A stretch of 64,000 nucleotides of DNA from Xylogone sp. PMI_703 (GCA_021399445.1 JAJTUQ010000002.1:124001-188000), one strand, 5' to 3'; counted from the first letter of the stretch, positions 47,790 to 61,535 are shown. A program made the numbers and translations. The notes: generated from the letters alone by a model not told the origin.

Positions 47790-49760
47790 CTACACATACA
47801 ACGCCTTTTGCCACCAATCACACCTACTATTAGCAACCGTATCCTTCTGCACCTGGAATCCATCCAGGCTCAGATCCAGCACCTCGCTATTGTTGCCATA
47901 CATAGGGAACATAGGTATCTTCTTCCCCTTTCCATTAGGGTTACCCGTCTTGGCGAAACTCGTGATATACTCCTGCATTGCCTGCGCAACGGTGGCATTG
48001 ACAGGTAGTCCATCGTCAGACGAGCTCGTATCCCCGTTGAAGAAAGTATACGGGACATCTTCGCCGTGGATTCCCGGCGGGATGGTAAAATAGTACGAGT
48101 AAGTCTTGTTCTTGAACGCCAAGTCTATATAACGGGTATTGCATGTGAAACTGATCTCACTAGTGGCGAGTGAGGATCGCTCAACGGGATTTGTGTATCC
48201 ATGCGAACCGTCGTAGATTTCAGGGTATAGAGTTGTTCCAATGTAGTTGATGATGATTGGTGACGCATCGGGGAATGTTTGTGATAGGAAACTTGTGTAC
48301 GCGGATTGATTGGTGATAAAGGGAGACGTGAATAGAAGGCCCTCATTAAGGTTGTGGCCTACCATTACGCGGATATCTTTGTCAAATTGGCCACGGGAGA
48401 GGAGCAATCCAGGCAGCGCCGGGACAAATAAACCATCTACTACTGGACCGAAAGAGAACTGTCCATACATAGCAATACCCACAGCGATAGTGTTGACAGT
48501 CTGGAGATCCGTCGATGACATGGCGCGCAAATCGTCAAGAGTGGTAATGTTCTTGTTCGTAACAAACCTAGCCGCAAAAAGGACTGAATTGAATGTGTTT
48601 TCTTGTTGAGAGTTTCCTGCAACGGGAAGGAACCCAGGGCTCTGCATGATGGCTTGTTGGAAAGGTACTGAGCCTTTCATACCGCCATAAGCCGTGATCT
48701 GGTGCATAATGGAGCCGCCTCCTGCACTTTCTCCGATTAATGTAACCTTTCTAGGATTTCCTCCAAATTTGGCAATGTTGTTTTTTACTATTGGCTATTA
48801 GAGACTTGAAACGGTAGAGAAAGTACTTGTTAAGCTCACCCCATTCTATTGCCAATCTTTGGTCATACAAGCCAACATTTGCCGTTCCGTCTGTCTGGAA
48901 TGTCGGTCCAGACATCCAACCCTAAGAAGAGTCAACAGTTTCCAACGAATGAAGAGAAGTCTACGAAACTTACGAAGAGTCCAAGCCGGTAATTCATGGC
49001 AACAAAAATAACGCCAGGCGAGCCATCACTCTGGCTCTGAGCAATCAACCCAGCAGGACTTCCACTTGAAACTTTCGACCCGGCAGTGTACCCACCGCCG
49101 TAAATCCAGACAACCACGGGAGCTACATATATTTGTCAGAATATCTCCTTATTTACATGAAAACTAGGCATTTTACCATCAGCATGACGGGATTTGAAAA
49201 CATCCTCAGGCACGAAAACATCCAAAAACAAGCAGTCCTCAGACGTTCCTGGCGCAGGTGGGGGAATCTGAGCAGCACTCGGAGAGCTTGATTCGTTCAG
49301 CAAAGTGGATACTGGTACTCCAGAAAGAAATTGTGCGGCGATAAGTTCCCAGGCCGGGTTAGCTTGGGGACATATTGTCGATACCTGGCCGGTGTTTATG
49401 GTGCGGTTTCTCCCAGTAGGGGCGACTGGTGCTCTGAATCTGAGATCACCCAATGGCGGCTCTCCATATCTGATGTTGCTGAAATTGTAATATCGACCGG
49501 TTGTCTAGAAAGAGTGTTAACATACATTGGCTGATATTGAACGTAAATCAAAACAGTTAAGGGAGACAGCCAAATTGGAGGTGGTAATTGCACGGGAGAA
49601 TTGAATCGATTGAGAAATTGCGATGACATACATTTATTGTGGCTTGGTGAATAGCATATCCCAAATCAACAGTTGGCAATGGGGGTGGCTGGTGTGTCGG
49701 TGAACATGTCGCTTGACATGCAAGATTAAATATTATACTAGAAAACAGTAAATTCCTCAT
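47790..49760 (-). CDS. Secreted type-B carboxylesterase/lipase
   Basis: Exons 49760-49632, 49504-49177, 49122-48974, 48921-48840 and 48787-47790; 561 aa, normal for the family. A signal peptide is clear (MRNLLFSSIIFNLACQATC). Motifs are in order: NIRYGEPPLGDLRFR, EDCLFLDVFVP, the oxyanion-hole WIYGGGYTAGS, the nucleophile elbow GESAGGGS and the catalytic His in IHGEDVPYTF. Several N-glycosylation sequons are present (NKT, NQS, NAT, NNS). It should hydrolyse carboxylic esters outside the cell; the substrate is unknown. It is the usual alpha/beta-hydrolase with four introns in consistent phases. Confidence 0.94.
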
Positions 49761-52256
49761 CTTGCAAAATTAAGATTTACAAGGCAAAGAGACAAGGAAA
49801 ACATTGCGACATGAGGAAGAGGAGACTATATCTAGCCCCAGAATATTGAATCCAGGTGGCGCATTGAGACATCATATTGCAGAGCCAGCGCAGAAGCACA
49901 GCAACGGACTCTGGAGGTTCTTTCGGGTTTAGACTGCCTCTAGATTGATGGTTTGCCCGGAGCTGAGTGGCCAGAGAAGAAATGGACTGGACTAATGGCG
50001 ACCACATATGCCAAGGAAGGGACCGGATTCGTGGGCCACGATCTCGTCTAGGTCAGCTAGTTACTACAAAAGCCTCAAAATATGGATCTATCAAAAGCAA
50101 GGCGGAGGGACATCTCGCTCGGAGCGGGGTACCAATACGAACTGGCAGCTGCGTAGGGAAGGTACTTCATACGCTCCAGTGGCTTTGGTGAATTGCTTCA
50201 AAGGCTAAACCAGAAGCTGCCAAGTCTCCTCTGGTTCTTGTTTCCTAATACACAGTCAAGTCCGCGAAGGAAGCGCATGTACCCAGCCGCGCCCCGCATG
50301 TTCTCCGCAGCATCATCTTAAGCCGAGGTCAAGATCTACGCAATTCGGGGGGGAGCTCGGAAAATTATTATTAATAACACCTTTTCCTTTTTAAGAGACT
50401 GAAACTCCATTTCTACTTGTCTGTTGTCTCGTACGTTCTTCCTACGGAAATATACAAGCAACTGCTCTAACTCTTTTAATGTTACGCAATTGGTCCTCAC
50501 AGCCGACCTTCGGATGTAGTATTGAATGACGTCGGAGGTGATCAGACACCATCATCTTACTGTCATGATGTAAGCAATCAAGCAAATAGACGCAGTAGGC
50601 GCGCAGTAAGATCTTGTCTACCCAGTAAAGTTCTAAATAGTAATGCTATTCATGGGTAAACAATAGCTTGGCAGGCTTGCAGTTCAATCGGGGTTGCAGG
50701 ATCTTGTCGGGCCGGGCCACTTCCACATCTCGTGTGATTTACTTATTTTTAATAACATATTCATAAATATATATATTGATAAGATATTTATCGTGAAGGA
50801 TACTAGAAATAGAGAATATTCAGGTTGGCTAACCAGGATAATGCGAAGCCTACCGGATCTAAGCAGGCCCGGCCCGATGAGGTACGATCCAGGGATAACG
50901 AATCTATTTTCAACAATGAATCTGGGTCATCTATTCGTGATTTCACTTAATTCTTTTAGATCAAAGCGCATCTGAAATTCAGTACTTCATTTGACTAGTT
51001 GAAGGCCCTCAAGTGCAGTCTCAGTACTCTTGTCCAAGATAAACCGGAGGGACGTTACTTATACACTTAAGATTCTGAACGCGAGATATCAGATATTCTA
51101 AAAGATAACAGGATTAAGAGATCATGGGTTCACTGTTGCTCTGCCCTAGTCTACAGAATTTCCTGAATCTTCATCCACGTCGTGCCGTACTTTGATAAGT
51201 TCTACAGACTTATATCAATCTATAGCTACCTTGTAGAGATTCTTCTTCTTTCTAATTTTCAGCACGCACTCCTGGCATCTACAGTAGTTTAGACTACGTA
51301 TGCACGACTTTGAATTGTTAGCCTCCCTTTGAATGACTTGAACAATAAAGGCTAGGATCATCCATATAAAACTTGATCAAGAGGGGCTCTGTAGAGGATC
51401 TTCTGATAATCACAGCAGGCTTTTGGCGGCAAGCAGAGACGCCAAGACAAGTCATATCACACGGTAGTAAATGCACAGGGCGCATAATGTACGCATAGGT
51501 AAGCCTTAGGAAAGCTTGTATGTTCATGCCATGTCAGGCAATCGATTTGATATTTAATCATGCTCTCGCTTTTTATGAACGTGTTACATAAGTATATACG
51601 TAACTGAGATTCCAGCTATTGGGTAACACTTAAAATAAGGTTAATTTGAGTTCAAGTATCACCACATTTGTACACATCGAATTGTTTCACAAATCTCATA
51701 TCGCCGGCATAGTAATTATCCTTCTGCATAAATACGGAAATGGTCACGAGAGCGCTCGGAGGCATCGGTGCTGACTAGGCACTAGCCGAGCGACCCGAGC
51801 CACTAATTGCAGGGGGATCGTGGGGATAGCCGACGGGTACCTTACGCTGCAGAGTTTAGCCCAGCATCAAGCCCCTATTTGCCCTGACTCAATTGGTCTG
51901 CAGCCTCACCGTATTGGTATGAGTTCCACCGCACAGTGGAACCGCTATGATTTATCGATTGCACAACTGGAATAACGGTAATAACTCTCGTCACCGCTAC
52001 TTTATGTAGGAACTAACGCGTTGCAACTGGGCAACGGCTAGCACAGGTATGTCTCGAAACGAAAGTGCGAGAAATTTCTTCTATTTGCTGATGTTGCAAC
52101 GACATCCCGGGGTGTGGAGGGGACTCTCTAAGCCTCACGCTATCGCCACATGACCAGTAGTGTTCTTACTGTACAGTACCTGCTTTGCATATCCCATTAC
52201 CAAAGATTACTGCCAGGTCTAGTTAATTTGAGCTGAAGGGAGGAGAGCCTAATAAG
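49761..52256. other. 2.5-kb stretch, nothing recognised
   Basis: Upstream region of both the carboxylesterase (-) and the BTB gene (+). It is AT-rich in the middle (50730-50790). No transposon protein, terminal repeat or RNA gene identified. Confidence 0.5.
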
Positions 52257-53376
52257 ATGGCCACATCATTTGAGTCGTGCGTCCTTCAACCCCCTATTCG
52301 CGTCGCCTAATCATTGGCGCGATTTATGAACGAATTAATCGCTGAACCGCGTTAGGATACTCCTTTCTCGCCTCATCACATTCATCGTAGGCATCGATGA
52401 GGACCTATTCCTAGTCCACGAGGCGGTGCTGGTCAACCAGTCACCAGCACTGGCCAAAATGCTGGGCCCGGACTTTAATGAGGCCAATATTGAATGGAAG
52501 GACGTAGATAAAGGAACCTTCATTCGATTTATACAGTATGCATATACTGGAGACTACACCGTACCGACCATGATCGTGCACGAAGAGGCATTGAACGGCT
52601 TCTTCACAGAACCACCACAGCAAGGAGAATCCTTAGTACCGCCAGAAAATGAGCGGCCATCGACTCCAGTCCCAGGTGATGGCACTTCTTCACCATTCGA
52701 CGGTAGCTACGGATGGGTCAGTGCAAGAAAAAAGAAACATCGAAATACCCCTAAAATCTACTGGGACCCGGATCAAGGCCAGACGCCAGAGAAAGCAGCT
52801 CTAGCTCAAGAGTCCACCCTTGATTTTGGCACCGGGGAAAATGGAGATGAGACAACTATCTTTGCCTCAACGCCCAAGGCCAAGAAAGTCTTAAAGCTTA
52901 AGAAGAAACGCAGTCTACAGCTGCCGAAAAGTTTCAGCTCACTGAGCTATTTCATCTCCAAACCTCGCAACAATTATGAGAACACGTGCGATCCCAGAGT
53001 TGAGCGAGGTTCCGAAGAGAATATCGGTGAAGTCCTCCGTCTTCACGCTTCCCTCTACGTCCTAGCAGATAAATGGGACGTAGAGACTCTCAAGACGTTA
53101 AGCCTCTACAAACTACATAAAACCCTGGGTATGCTGCGTCTCGATTCGACCAAGGTCCAGTACATGGTCGATCTGGTCCAGTACGTGTACGCGGAAGGCA
53201 ATACGGCGGACTTGGCCACTGGTATTGACGAGTTGAGACTGCTGGTTTGTCTCTATATTGCGGATAATTCTCAGTTGACGTCTGAGAACGACGACTTTAC
53301 GATGTTACTTGAGGATGGCGGGCCTTTCCCGCGGGATCTCTGGAGGGTCACGGCGGCGAGGATTAGCCCGGAATGA
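52257..53376 (+). CDS. BTB/POZ-domain protein
   Basis: Exons 52257-52276 (20 nt) and 52356-53376, intron 79 nt; 346 aa. Splicing gives MATSFESILLSRLITFIVG followed by FLVHEAVLVNQSPALAKML, the start of a BTB domain (buried Asp replaced by other residues, as often in fungal copies), then TFIRFIQYAYTGDYTVP. A basic, Lys-rich low-complexity middle (KKKHRN, KKVLKLKKKRSLQLPKS, about residues 120-200) separates the BTB region from a helical C-terminal part with HASLYVLADKWDVETLKTL, typical of BTB-BACK-like fungal proteins. These often serve in ubiquitin-ligase or transcription complexes; the partner is unknown. The first exon is inferred from phase and motif fit. Confidence 0.82.
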
Positions 53377-53744
53377 TGTGTTTTTCCCTCCGAAAGTCCG
53401 AGACTTTCTTCATGTATAAGAACTATATTGGATTTGAAGCCATTTTTAGAGCAAATATTCGGGAAGAAGTGTGTTAATGGCGGATTTAAGGAGAAGTATT
53501 ATATTTAATATGCATTAAGGGCAACGATATAGTAATTTAAGATACTAGTTGTAAGTTACGTATTGTGCAATAGGATGCATAATATTGAAGTAGCTTGATG
53601 AATCAACACTGTTATTGTGAGCTAGAAGACCAAGTTTAGCACATTCAGGGCCAATCCTAATATGAATTATATGAAAGACAAACTCATATCTCGCAACTTC
53701 ATAAAAGACATCCACCACTGAGCTTTAATGCAAAACCGTGCTCA
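53377..53744. other. Convergent 3' intergenic region
   Basis: 368 nt between the BTB stop (+) and the next gene's stop (-). Nothing seen. Confidence 0.5.
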
Positions 53745-54877
53745 CTAGTTCTTTATTTCCTTTCGCCTACGAGACTTCCCTGAACTTGTACACTCGACAG
53801 GTAGGACTTCAGCACCTTCGATACTTCTAAAGTTCTCTGCGTTTATTTCTTCATCGACTTCTTCAACCTCGACTTCGGGTAAAAGCTTCTGCTGGTGGTG
53901 GTGGATGTGTCTAGAGTCTCCCAACATCAGATAGTCGTTTCTACCACTACCACTACCTCTATCCCCGACGTAGACATTCTGTTGGTGAAAGAAATAATTG
54001 TTCGTGCTGGATTGCCCATCAATCGATAGATTCTGCATATCTTGCCATGGGGCTTGGGGATAAAATGGAAAGGCAGCTGCTGGTTGGGCAGGTGTTGGAT
54101 ACGGATCGTCTAGTGAAAACATCTTAGGAGTGTTGTCGCTCAGTTTGGACGCAGCCTCGGTACTGAATCCAGACATGATACCTTCTTTACAGGCACACTA
54201 GGTGAACCCCAGAATTAGCATAAACTTTATTCGATATAACTAGTTGCTCAATAGCAAAAAGAGGACAAAAACTCACACAGGTATACGCCCCATAGCTACT
54301 CCACCACCCATCCCCAGAACAACAAGATTTCCAGTCATAATCATCACTGGTCCAGAAATTTCGGCTATAACAGACCGAACGGAATACTGCATTGTGTCCG
54401 CAAATGGGGCACCTCGACCGCGACGAGTCTGGATGATTGGCCACAACCCTTTTGCCTTTGGATTGAAGTGACAAGAGAAGGGCTTTACAGAGGGCTTTCC
54501 GTTTCGTGTATTGCGCTGTGTGTATACTCGCAACTACAGTTCCAGGAGGAGCTACTCTCTTGGCAGCTTTTCCATGACGCTCGATGACCATGTATATTAT
54601 ATGGCGACAATGGACAGCCTCAGGATGGATCTAAATTGATGGATATCATGTTTAGGTATGTAGTAGATCAAGTATGAAAGTTCTTGTCTTGAGATGAACT
54701 TACTCCAGCATGAACCAGTCTTACTCCAAGCTTTGGATCAGAAACCATTGTATACCCTTCTCCATCGTCAAGGTTTTCAAGATCGTCATCACCATAGCGG
54801 TCACGATCTTCAAGGGTTTTGATAAATCGTCTCAAGGTTTCTGAGGCTTGGCTAGTCGAGGAAGTAGTGGGAGACAT
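53745..54877 (-). CDS. Unrecognised protein with a Cys-rich (zinc-like) centre
   Basis: Exons 54877-54704, 54630-54277 and 54197-53745, all phase 0; 326 aa. Residues 1-58 are hydrophilic (MSPTTSSTSQASETLRRFIK). Exon 2 begins HPEAVHCRHIIYMVIERHGK and carries a basic segment followed by RCPICGHNAVFRSVCYSRNFW and a further CC; the exon 2/3 junction gives TCCACKEG. Two CxxC-type pairs about 40 residues apart suggest a structural zinc site. Exon 3 is low complexity, with Pro-rich, Gln/His-rich and Glu-rich blocks and a basic end RRRKEIKN, possibly a nuclear localisation signal. No family is recognised. The three-exon structure with consistent phase argues for a real gene. Confidence 0.7.
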
Positions 54878-57290
54878 TGTGGGCTAACTTGGCGCTACAA
54901 CTGAATACCCAAGTATAAGATCAAAGTTCGGAATTTTGAGATTTACAACGACCTGATACAAAAGACATCGTCTGGGGAACTGTAATTGTTGATACTAACT
55001 GGGACTAAGCTTTAATATATTCGAATGCAATTACTGCAAGCTTCAATATTCTAGGCTAAGAGTGGGAGAGCAAATCACAACAAGCATTGCACAAGGCTGT
55101 CAAGGATATGATATTTGATACTTCTATGCCACTTCAAAAATAAGGCATCATCTAATACGCGAGTGATTATGGTTCTAGGTGCAGATGAAAGTGGCAGGGA
55201 GAAATTTAATTGAGTAGAAGCCCTGGTCTAATCAGGCGTCGCGGTTGCCTTGCCTTCAAATAACCTCAGATAGGTCTAATAACTCATTGATAGGGGGTGC
55301 TATAGTAGTGTGATATGTCTTAATAAGAACCCAATGCGGATGACAGCATGAGGCTTCCAATAAGGTCACGTACTCTAATCCATCTGTCTAGAGCCGAGCA
55401 CAGACATTTCTAACATGTGAACCTGCTTCAGTCGGATTACTGTTACCATCTTTAAGTATTGGTGAGTGGTAAAGAACGCAAGGCTTTGTATGTGGCTTCA
55501 CCCAATTGGCTTTATGAGCTAAGGCAGAAGAGAGAGCTCTACCACACTACATATCAGGAAGCGGGGTAATCAGCCTGGACAAGTCTCATCCCCTCAGTTG
55601 GACTTGCTTGGCTAACTTCATAACCCCTTGGGTCTTTTGCCTTAACGCCACGAGGGAACGTGGCAGCGGAGGATCCATTAACTCATGTACGCCCCATTCG
55701 TCTTATCGAAAATGGCGTACGTCTCATTAGGGAAGGTGCCAAGTAGTTGATAGACTTGGAGCGGCTAGCGTTCAGTCTGCTTGAACAATTCTTCTACAGC
55801 ATGTAACTTCAGGAGCTTAGGAGACGCGAGTATCGCTGATTGTAACCTGCATGAGTTCATCAACCCTTGCACTCCTTATATCCACGTCCTCATGGTAAGA
55901 GTTATTGCCTTTTGGGTGAAATGAATAGAACCATCATTAATATTGTTTGTTATAATCTCAATCCATTTGCCAGGCTTTGATTACCCGGGTGTAGAGCAGT
56001 AACAGACACTTGTGATTGGCTCCCGGAATACGTGTTCCCCAGCATGAAGCTCAACGCTCAAGCTTATTTCATATCTAATGCCCGGACTATGTTCCTCCAG
56101 CTTTATGGAAGAATTAAAGTGATTGGAGTGACTAGCCGGACTTTGCAGGCCAACAACCACGGGGATTACCAAAGAGAGCAGCTATGACAGAAGAGAGAGG
56201 GCGTGTGAAAAAAGAACCCATATCTCTCATGGGATTTTTCAGATTCCAATTCTAGTGCATCATCGCAATGTAAAGGAGTATTCGACATTTCATATTTGGT
56301 GTCGTCCGATTCTTGAAGGAGAAGATGGTACTTCGGTTTCGAGCCATACTCAAAGTTATCGCCAAGCCAGGGCTTCTCAGTGGGTCAGAGCTCCAACTAT
56401 TATTCCCCCACAACGTTTAAGTCTCACATCGTCCTGTCTCAACGCCACAGTCGGATCGAATGCGATGTACACGATCGATATATCATTTCCGGTAGCTGGT
56501 CAGAGAAGGAGCGTTTCTTTCCTCCTTTCTCTGGAAACGTGGATAATGCAACGGCGCACCGGTGGCTCGTTACCTGAAGTCCGCCGTGGCCGTCCAGGCT
56601 GGCCTCTCTCTCCAGCACGTGGGCTCTAGCCTGCTGCGGCTACAACAGCTACAGCAACCGCAGGGATAAATCTTACCCGAATCGGTCGAGCAAAGCGTGA
56701 AGACGTTCCAAAACGGCATGCGAACAAGGCTGCTCCCACCCCAGAACGAGCCCTACGAACCCAGCCCGCTCTTTATTTCGGCATGAATGCTCTTTCGTTT
56801 TGCGGAGATTGCTGAGTCCGCAAGCAACAATAAGCAACGACTGGGCGTTTTGGGACGAATGTGTGCGCCCATACTTTCTATTATTGCATTCTGAAGTAAC
56901 ATCGGGCGAAGATCTACGCGTGGTTAGTTGCAGAGCTGGGAACGTGTCAGACAGCTTCGACTGTACTGTAGAAAACTATGTAAGCACGATACCTTGTTGA
57001 ATAGCTGCCAGGCACGAAAATGGGGTCCTTGCATTGGATCTCACCTCCCCTGCTTTTCATTTCCGTGCCATCCATTGGAGAGAATCCGGTAGTATCGGTC
57101 CTCTCAGCCCTTTTTTTGGCAGCGGTGTATACAGATGAGATGAGGGTCCTGTTGGTTTGTAACATGGGGCCTTCGAGCTCCCATGTTCTTGACAAGCAAT
57201 ATATAATCCCGTGCCTCCATCATGGATATTCCATTTCTGTGAAGAGATCGTCTCGTTCCTGTAGGGCTAGCTGATCCATTGACGTTCGCA
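54878..57290. other. 2.4-kb stretch, nothing recognised
   Basis: Divergent region between the Cys-rich gene (-) and the phospholipase C gene (+). Open frames at 56255-56629 and 57020-57448 are unassigned; the latter overlaps the phospholipase signal-peptide exon on the other strand. Confidence 0.5.
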
Positions 57291-59341
57291 ATGGCAGTCA
57301 TCTCCAAGATCTCGTCTGCGGTTGCGGTCATGTATCCCCTCCTCGCTGCGCCAGCAATTGCTGGTTCAATTGCAGACATTGAACATGTGGTTCTTTTCAT
57401 GCAAGGTAACGTTATATCCGTCAATTGCTCTGCCATTCTTACTGACATACTCTCCTAGAGAACAGGGCCTTTGACCACTACTTCGGAACAATGGCCGGTG
57501 TGCGAGGCTTCTCTGACCCCAACGTCCAAGTAAACTCGGACGGCAAGACTGTCTGGCAACAAGCTGTCAACTCGGATCTTACCACCAGTGCTGATTACCT
57601 TCTACCCTGGTATGTCAACTACCCGGGTGGAGATTTCTTGAACGCGACTCAATGTATGGTTGCCGGTGACAATGGCTGGCAAGATAACCACGCCGCATTG
57701 AACGGCGACCTGAACAACCACTGGGCCACGAACAACACTCCTTGGAGCTGGAGCTTTTTCAAGCGAAGCGATCTTCCAGTACAATTTGCCATTGCTGACG
57801 GTTGGTCTGTTGGAGACATGTACCAGGTACGTTCCAGGACACCTTCATGGTTCTTTAGGAAGCGGGCTTCCTTCTGTGCCTTGTACCACAATTAGCCAGA
57901 CTTATCTTACGATTCTGACTCTTTCAAGGAAAGTGTTATTTCATCAACTAATCCCAACCGTGCTACCTGGGCGTCTGGCTCAATCAATGTCCCCGGATCT
58001 CAACAAAACAAAGATCAAGGAGGCAATCCATACATTGATAACAATGAAACTCCTGGCTGCGAAGATGGCGGATTCAACTGCTACCCTCTGCTCTGGGAGA
58101 CCACCGCAGAAATTTACGAGAAGAACAATGTCTCATGGTCAGTCTACCAAGATTCTGACAACTTCGATGACAACCCACTCGCCTGGTTTGGACAGTTCCA
58201 AACTGCTGCCCCTGGCAGCCCTCTCTATGAAAAGGGATTTGTCGGTCAGACCTTAGATGATTTCTATGCTCAAGCTGCTGCTGGAACTCTCCCAGCCATT
58301 TCCTATATCATTGGCCCTTCAGAATTATCCGAGCACCCTCCTTATGCCCCCCGTGATGGTGCTTGGCTCCAAAAGAAGATTGTAGATGCTGTTACTCAAG
58401 GTAAGGGCTACAGCAAGACCGCTCTTATCATATCCTATGACGAGACTGGAGGCTTTGGTGACCATGTCACTCCATTCCACTCTCCTTCTGGCACCAATGG
58501 AGAGTGGCTCGATGATCCATACAACCTCGTTGGCTTCACTTACAGCGGCCCTGGTTTCCGTCTTCCTTTCTACATTATTTCTCCTTGGACTCGTGGAGGA
58601 AGTGTCTTCACCGAGCACGCTGACCACAACTCCCAAATCATGTTTATCGAGGAGTGGTTAGGTGCTAAAGGAATCGACGTTTCGACTTCACAAATGAACA
58701 TATGGCGACGTACACATATGTCTAACCTTGTCAATATGTTTGACTTCGAAAACCCAGATTTCTCTGTCCCTAAGCTACCCGATGCCATCCCACCACACAC
58801 CAACTCTAAAGGTGAATACGACGGTGCCGAGTTCTGCGAAGCTCAGCACTCAGTTACTAGACCCCCAGTTCCATACGACAACCAGATCTCCCCAGATGCA
58901 GTCCACACTCTCTCCGAGCAAGGCTTCAAGCCAATGCGTGGCCATCTCACTGAAGGTCGCTACATTGTGTTTGAACTCGGTGGCTACGCTCTCACCAACA
59001 CGGGCAAGCCATCCAACGACTTTACTGCTACTAAGGCGACTGATGCACACGAGAGCATTAACCAACGCTGGATTGTTCACAGCCTTGTAGATACAGGTAG
59101 TCAAACCGCAAACACTTTCACCATCAGCAGTGCCCTCGATGGTCGATGGTTCGCATCTCACACAAGTCTCAGCACTAGCTCCAAGGGTGCGGAAGTCTAC
59201 ACCATTGACTATATCGCTAGCAAGGGATACTCTCTCCAGAAGCAGAATGGAAAGTATCTCACCATTGACAGCAAGGGAACCGTGCAGATAACGAGCGTGA
59301 AGACTTACTTCAGTGCTTACAGCGTTACTTACTCTAAATAA
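57291..59341 (+). CDS. Secreted phosphoesterase-family phospholipase C
   Basis: Exons 57291-57405, 57459-57826 and 57929-59341; 631 aa. A signal peptide (about 25 aa: MAVISKISSAVAVMYPLL...) precedes IEHVVLFMQENRAFDHYFGT, the opening motif of the bacterial/fungal phosphatidylcholine-type phospholipase C and acid-phosphatase superfamily. Further landmarks: PGCEDGGFNC, the metal-binding SYDETGGFGDHVTP and TEHADHNSQIMFIEEWLG. The C-terminal 150 residues (RYIVFELGGYALTNTGK onward) form a repeated beta-rich domain as in fungal relatives. It should hydrolyse phospholipid headgroups or phosphate monoesters outside the cell. It converges with RTG2, with 229 nt between stops. Confidence 0.94.
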
Positions 59342-59570
59342 AGAGATTTATTCGGTGATTAGAAGATCTAGCTTATACATAATAATATCAAAACTTTGGA
59401 AAGAACACAATTGGTTTCAAAACGCAGTCTGTGAATCAAAAATGTCTACCGCACTCAGACCAGAATGAATCTAGATTTCTATAGATCTATCAGGGTATCA
59501 CAAAAGTTATGAATATACCTCCCGCCAGCTCTTGAAACAAATAACTGTAATATATACACCACCATTACGG

Positions 59571-61535
59571 CTACGCTGGGGGATGTTCCACCTTGACCTT
59601 CCATCCGAGATCAAGCCCCTTGCCAACTTTCTGTAGCATTCCAGCTAAGTCAGATAACTCGGCGTCCTCCCAAGAGAGCTTCGGTTGCGCAAAAGAAATG
59701 TTGACGTTGATTCTAGTTTGCCGTCCTTTTTTACCAGCATGTTCATCCATGGATGTATCGATTCTAGACAACAAATACATAGTCAGAATCCCTCCAGCAA
59801 GAGCGACAAGAAACGCACAGTCGTGCTTCAGAACAGGAATTGGAGAGAAAATCATACCTTAACCGCCATAATCTCTCTTCTGCCTCAATTGGAAATGCAG
59901 GGTTCACCTCCGCAAGGACCATCATAACCGTTCCTAGGAACTCGCACCAGAATGCGCTCTCAGACCCAATCACTTCCCTAATATTCTTGAGGACGACCCG
60001 ATCAGCAGGCGCCAAATCCATTCCCCATCTTGCACATAATATCAATGCTATTATTGCACGAAGCCTATGTGTTAAACCAGGCAAACCCGCTAAAGAGCCA
60101 GATATGGGATCATGTAGAGCGTTAGAAGAATTAGCAGAGTCGGGGCTTCCCATTCGAGTCCATATATTGGCGGCGAGGTAAGGCGCAATTGTAGGAGGTA
60201 TTCCGCAGAGAGCTGGATCGGAGAGCGGCAGAACTGATAATAACAGAGACGCGATCCTCTTGATTGAGGTGTTCTTCACGCTATCCTCTCTTGTCACAAC
60301 TGGATCCGGGGAGGGCAGCTGTAACAATGGATTCTCCAGTCTCACTTCCTTCGGGAGCTTGGAAAACAACACCCCCTCCCTATCCCCACCGGCACAGAAC
60401 ACCACCTCCTTGATCGCCTTCCTCCCAACCGCCTCAATAACTGCACTCACAACAGTCACAATTGCAGGAAACTGCTCCCTTCTCCTCTTACTCATACCGA
60501 AAATCTTCCCCTCGTGCTCCCGATTGACCTCCAATAACTTCTCAAATTCCACAAATCTCTCGCCAGGAACCACATATCCCCCAATCTCAGGAATAGGATA
60601 AGGTTGGATCGGATCATCGTGCATCAGCATACTTCCATACCCGCGAAACCCGCCGCCACAAAAGTAGATTGTAATCCCCTCCTTCCTCTCCTTTCCTAGC
60701 AGCTGCAACTGAGGAAACTTCGTCCTCATCATCTCAAATGTAGCCTTCATGGACTTGGACAACTCCGCTGTCGCAGTCTTTGCGCTGATCTCATTGCTCA
60801 ACTGCGCAGATAGTTTCGCTGCTCCAAATGGGAGACTCCGAGCTGTAGTCGCAGCCGTCAATTCGTATCCCTCAGACTGCGAATCCATGTATGTCATTTG
60901 TACGCTCCCGCCCCCAAGGTCCATAAACAATCCCTCGACATGATCGAATCCGCTCCGCGCACCCAATGCTCCAAACATGCTCTCCATTTCCGGGGCGAGA
61001 ATATCAACTTTCAATCCGCTGTGTGCATATATGGCCTGGAGCATTGCGTCCCTGTTCTTCGCGGTGCGCATTGCTTCTGTCGCGAAGACAGCGATGTTGG
61101 CTGGTGGAATGGAGTACGCATCGCAAGTCGATTTGAAGCGCGAGAGTGTGTGGGCTACTCTTGTGATTGTGGAGTCGGAGAAGTAGAATGGTTTGGAGTC
61201 TGGTCCCGATTCGTGGAGAGCGTCGTAGAGAGATATCGCGGCTCTTTCGCGGTGGATGCATTTTAGTAGGCGGGAATGTGGTGGAGAGAGGTCTGATATA
61301 GAGAATCGAATACCGTTGCTAGATTCATCATCAGATTATGTACTTCAATGTTCATTGCGACTGCTAGATCGTGGAGGATAGAGGTGAGAAGGAGGGGTAG
61401 TAGTGAGGGGCATTCTTACCTCCCCATGTCAACCAGGGCGTACAGATAATGGGCATTGCCATCGCCTGGTTCTATCGTTGGCAGTTTCTCGTGGAAATTA
61501 TGTATTGTAATTATATCGCCCATTGTATCAGCCAT
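59571..61535 (-). CDS. RTG2: Retrograde regulation protein 2 (Ppx/GppA family)
   Basis: Exons 61535-61420, 61318-59858 and 59763-59571; 589 aa, matching the length of yeast Rtg2. The ASKHA ATP-binding elements are visible: phosphate-1 loop VDMGSNGIRFSISDL across the first intron, IAVFATEAMRTAKN, phosphate-2 MDLGGGSVQMTYMDS, CGGGFRGYGS and CAGGDREGVLFSKL. A C-terminal domain (LRAIIALILCARWGMDLAP) completes the fungal form. In yeast Rtg2 senses mitochondrial state and glutamate/ammonium and relieves Mks1-Bmh inhibition of Rtg1/3; the filamentous role is less known. A second in-frame ATG lies four codons downstream of the first. Same strand as the GH15-like gene, 330 nt apart. Confidence 0.95.
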
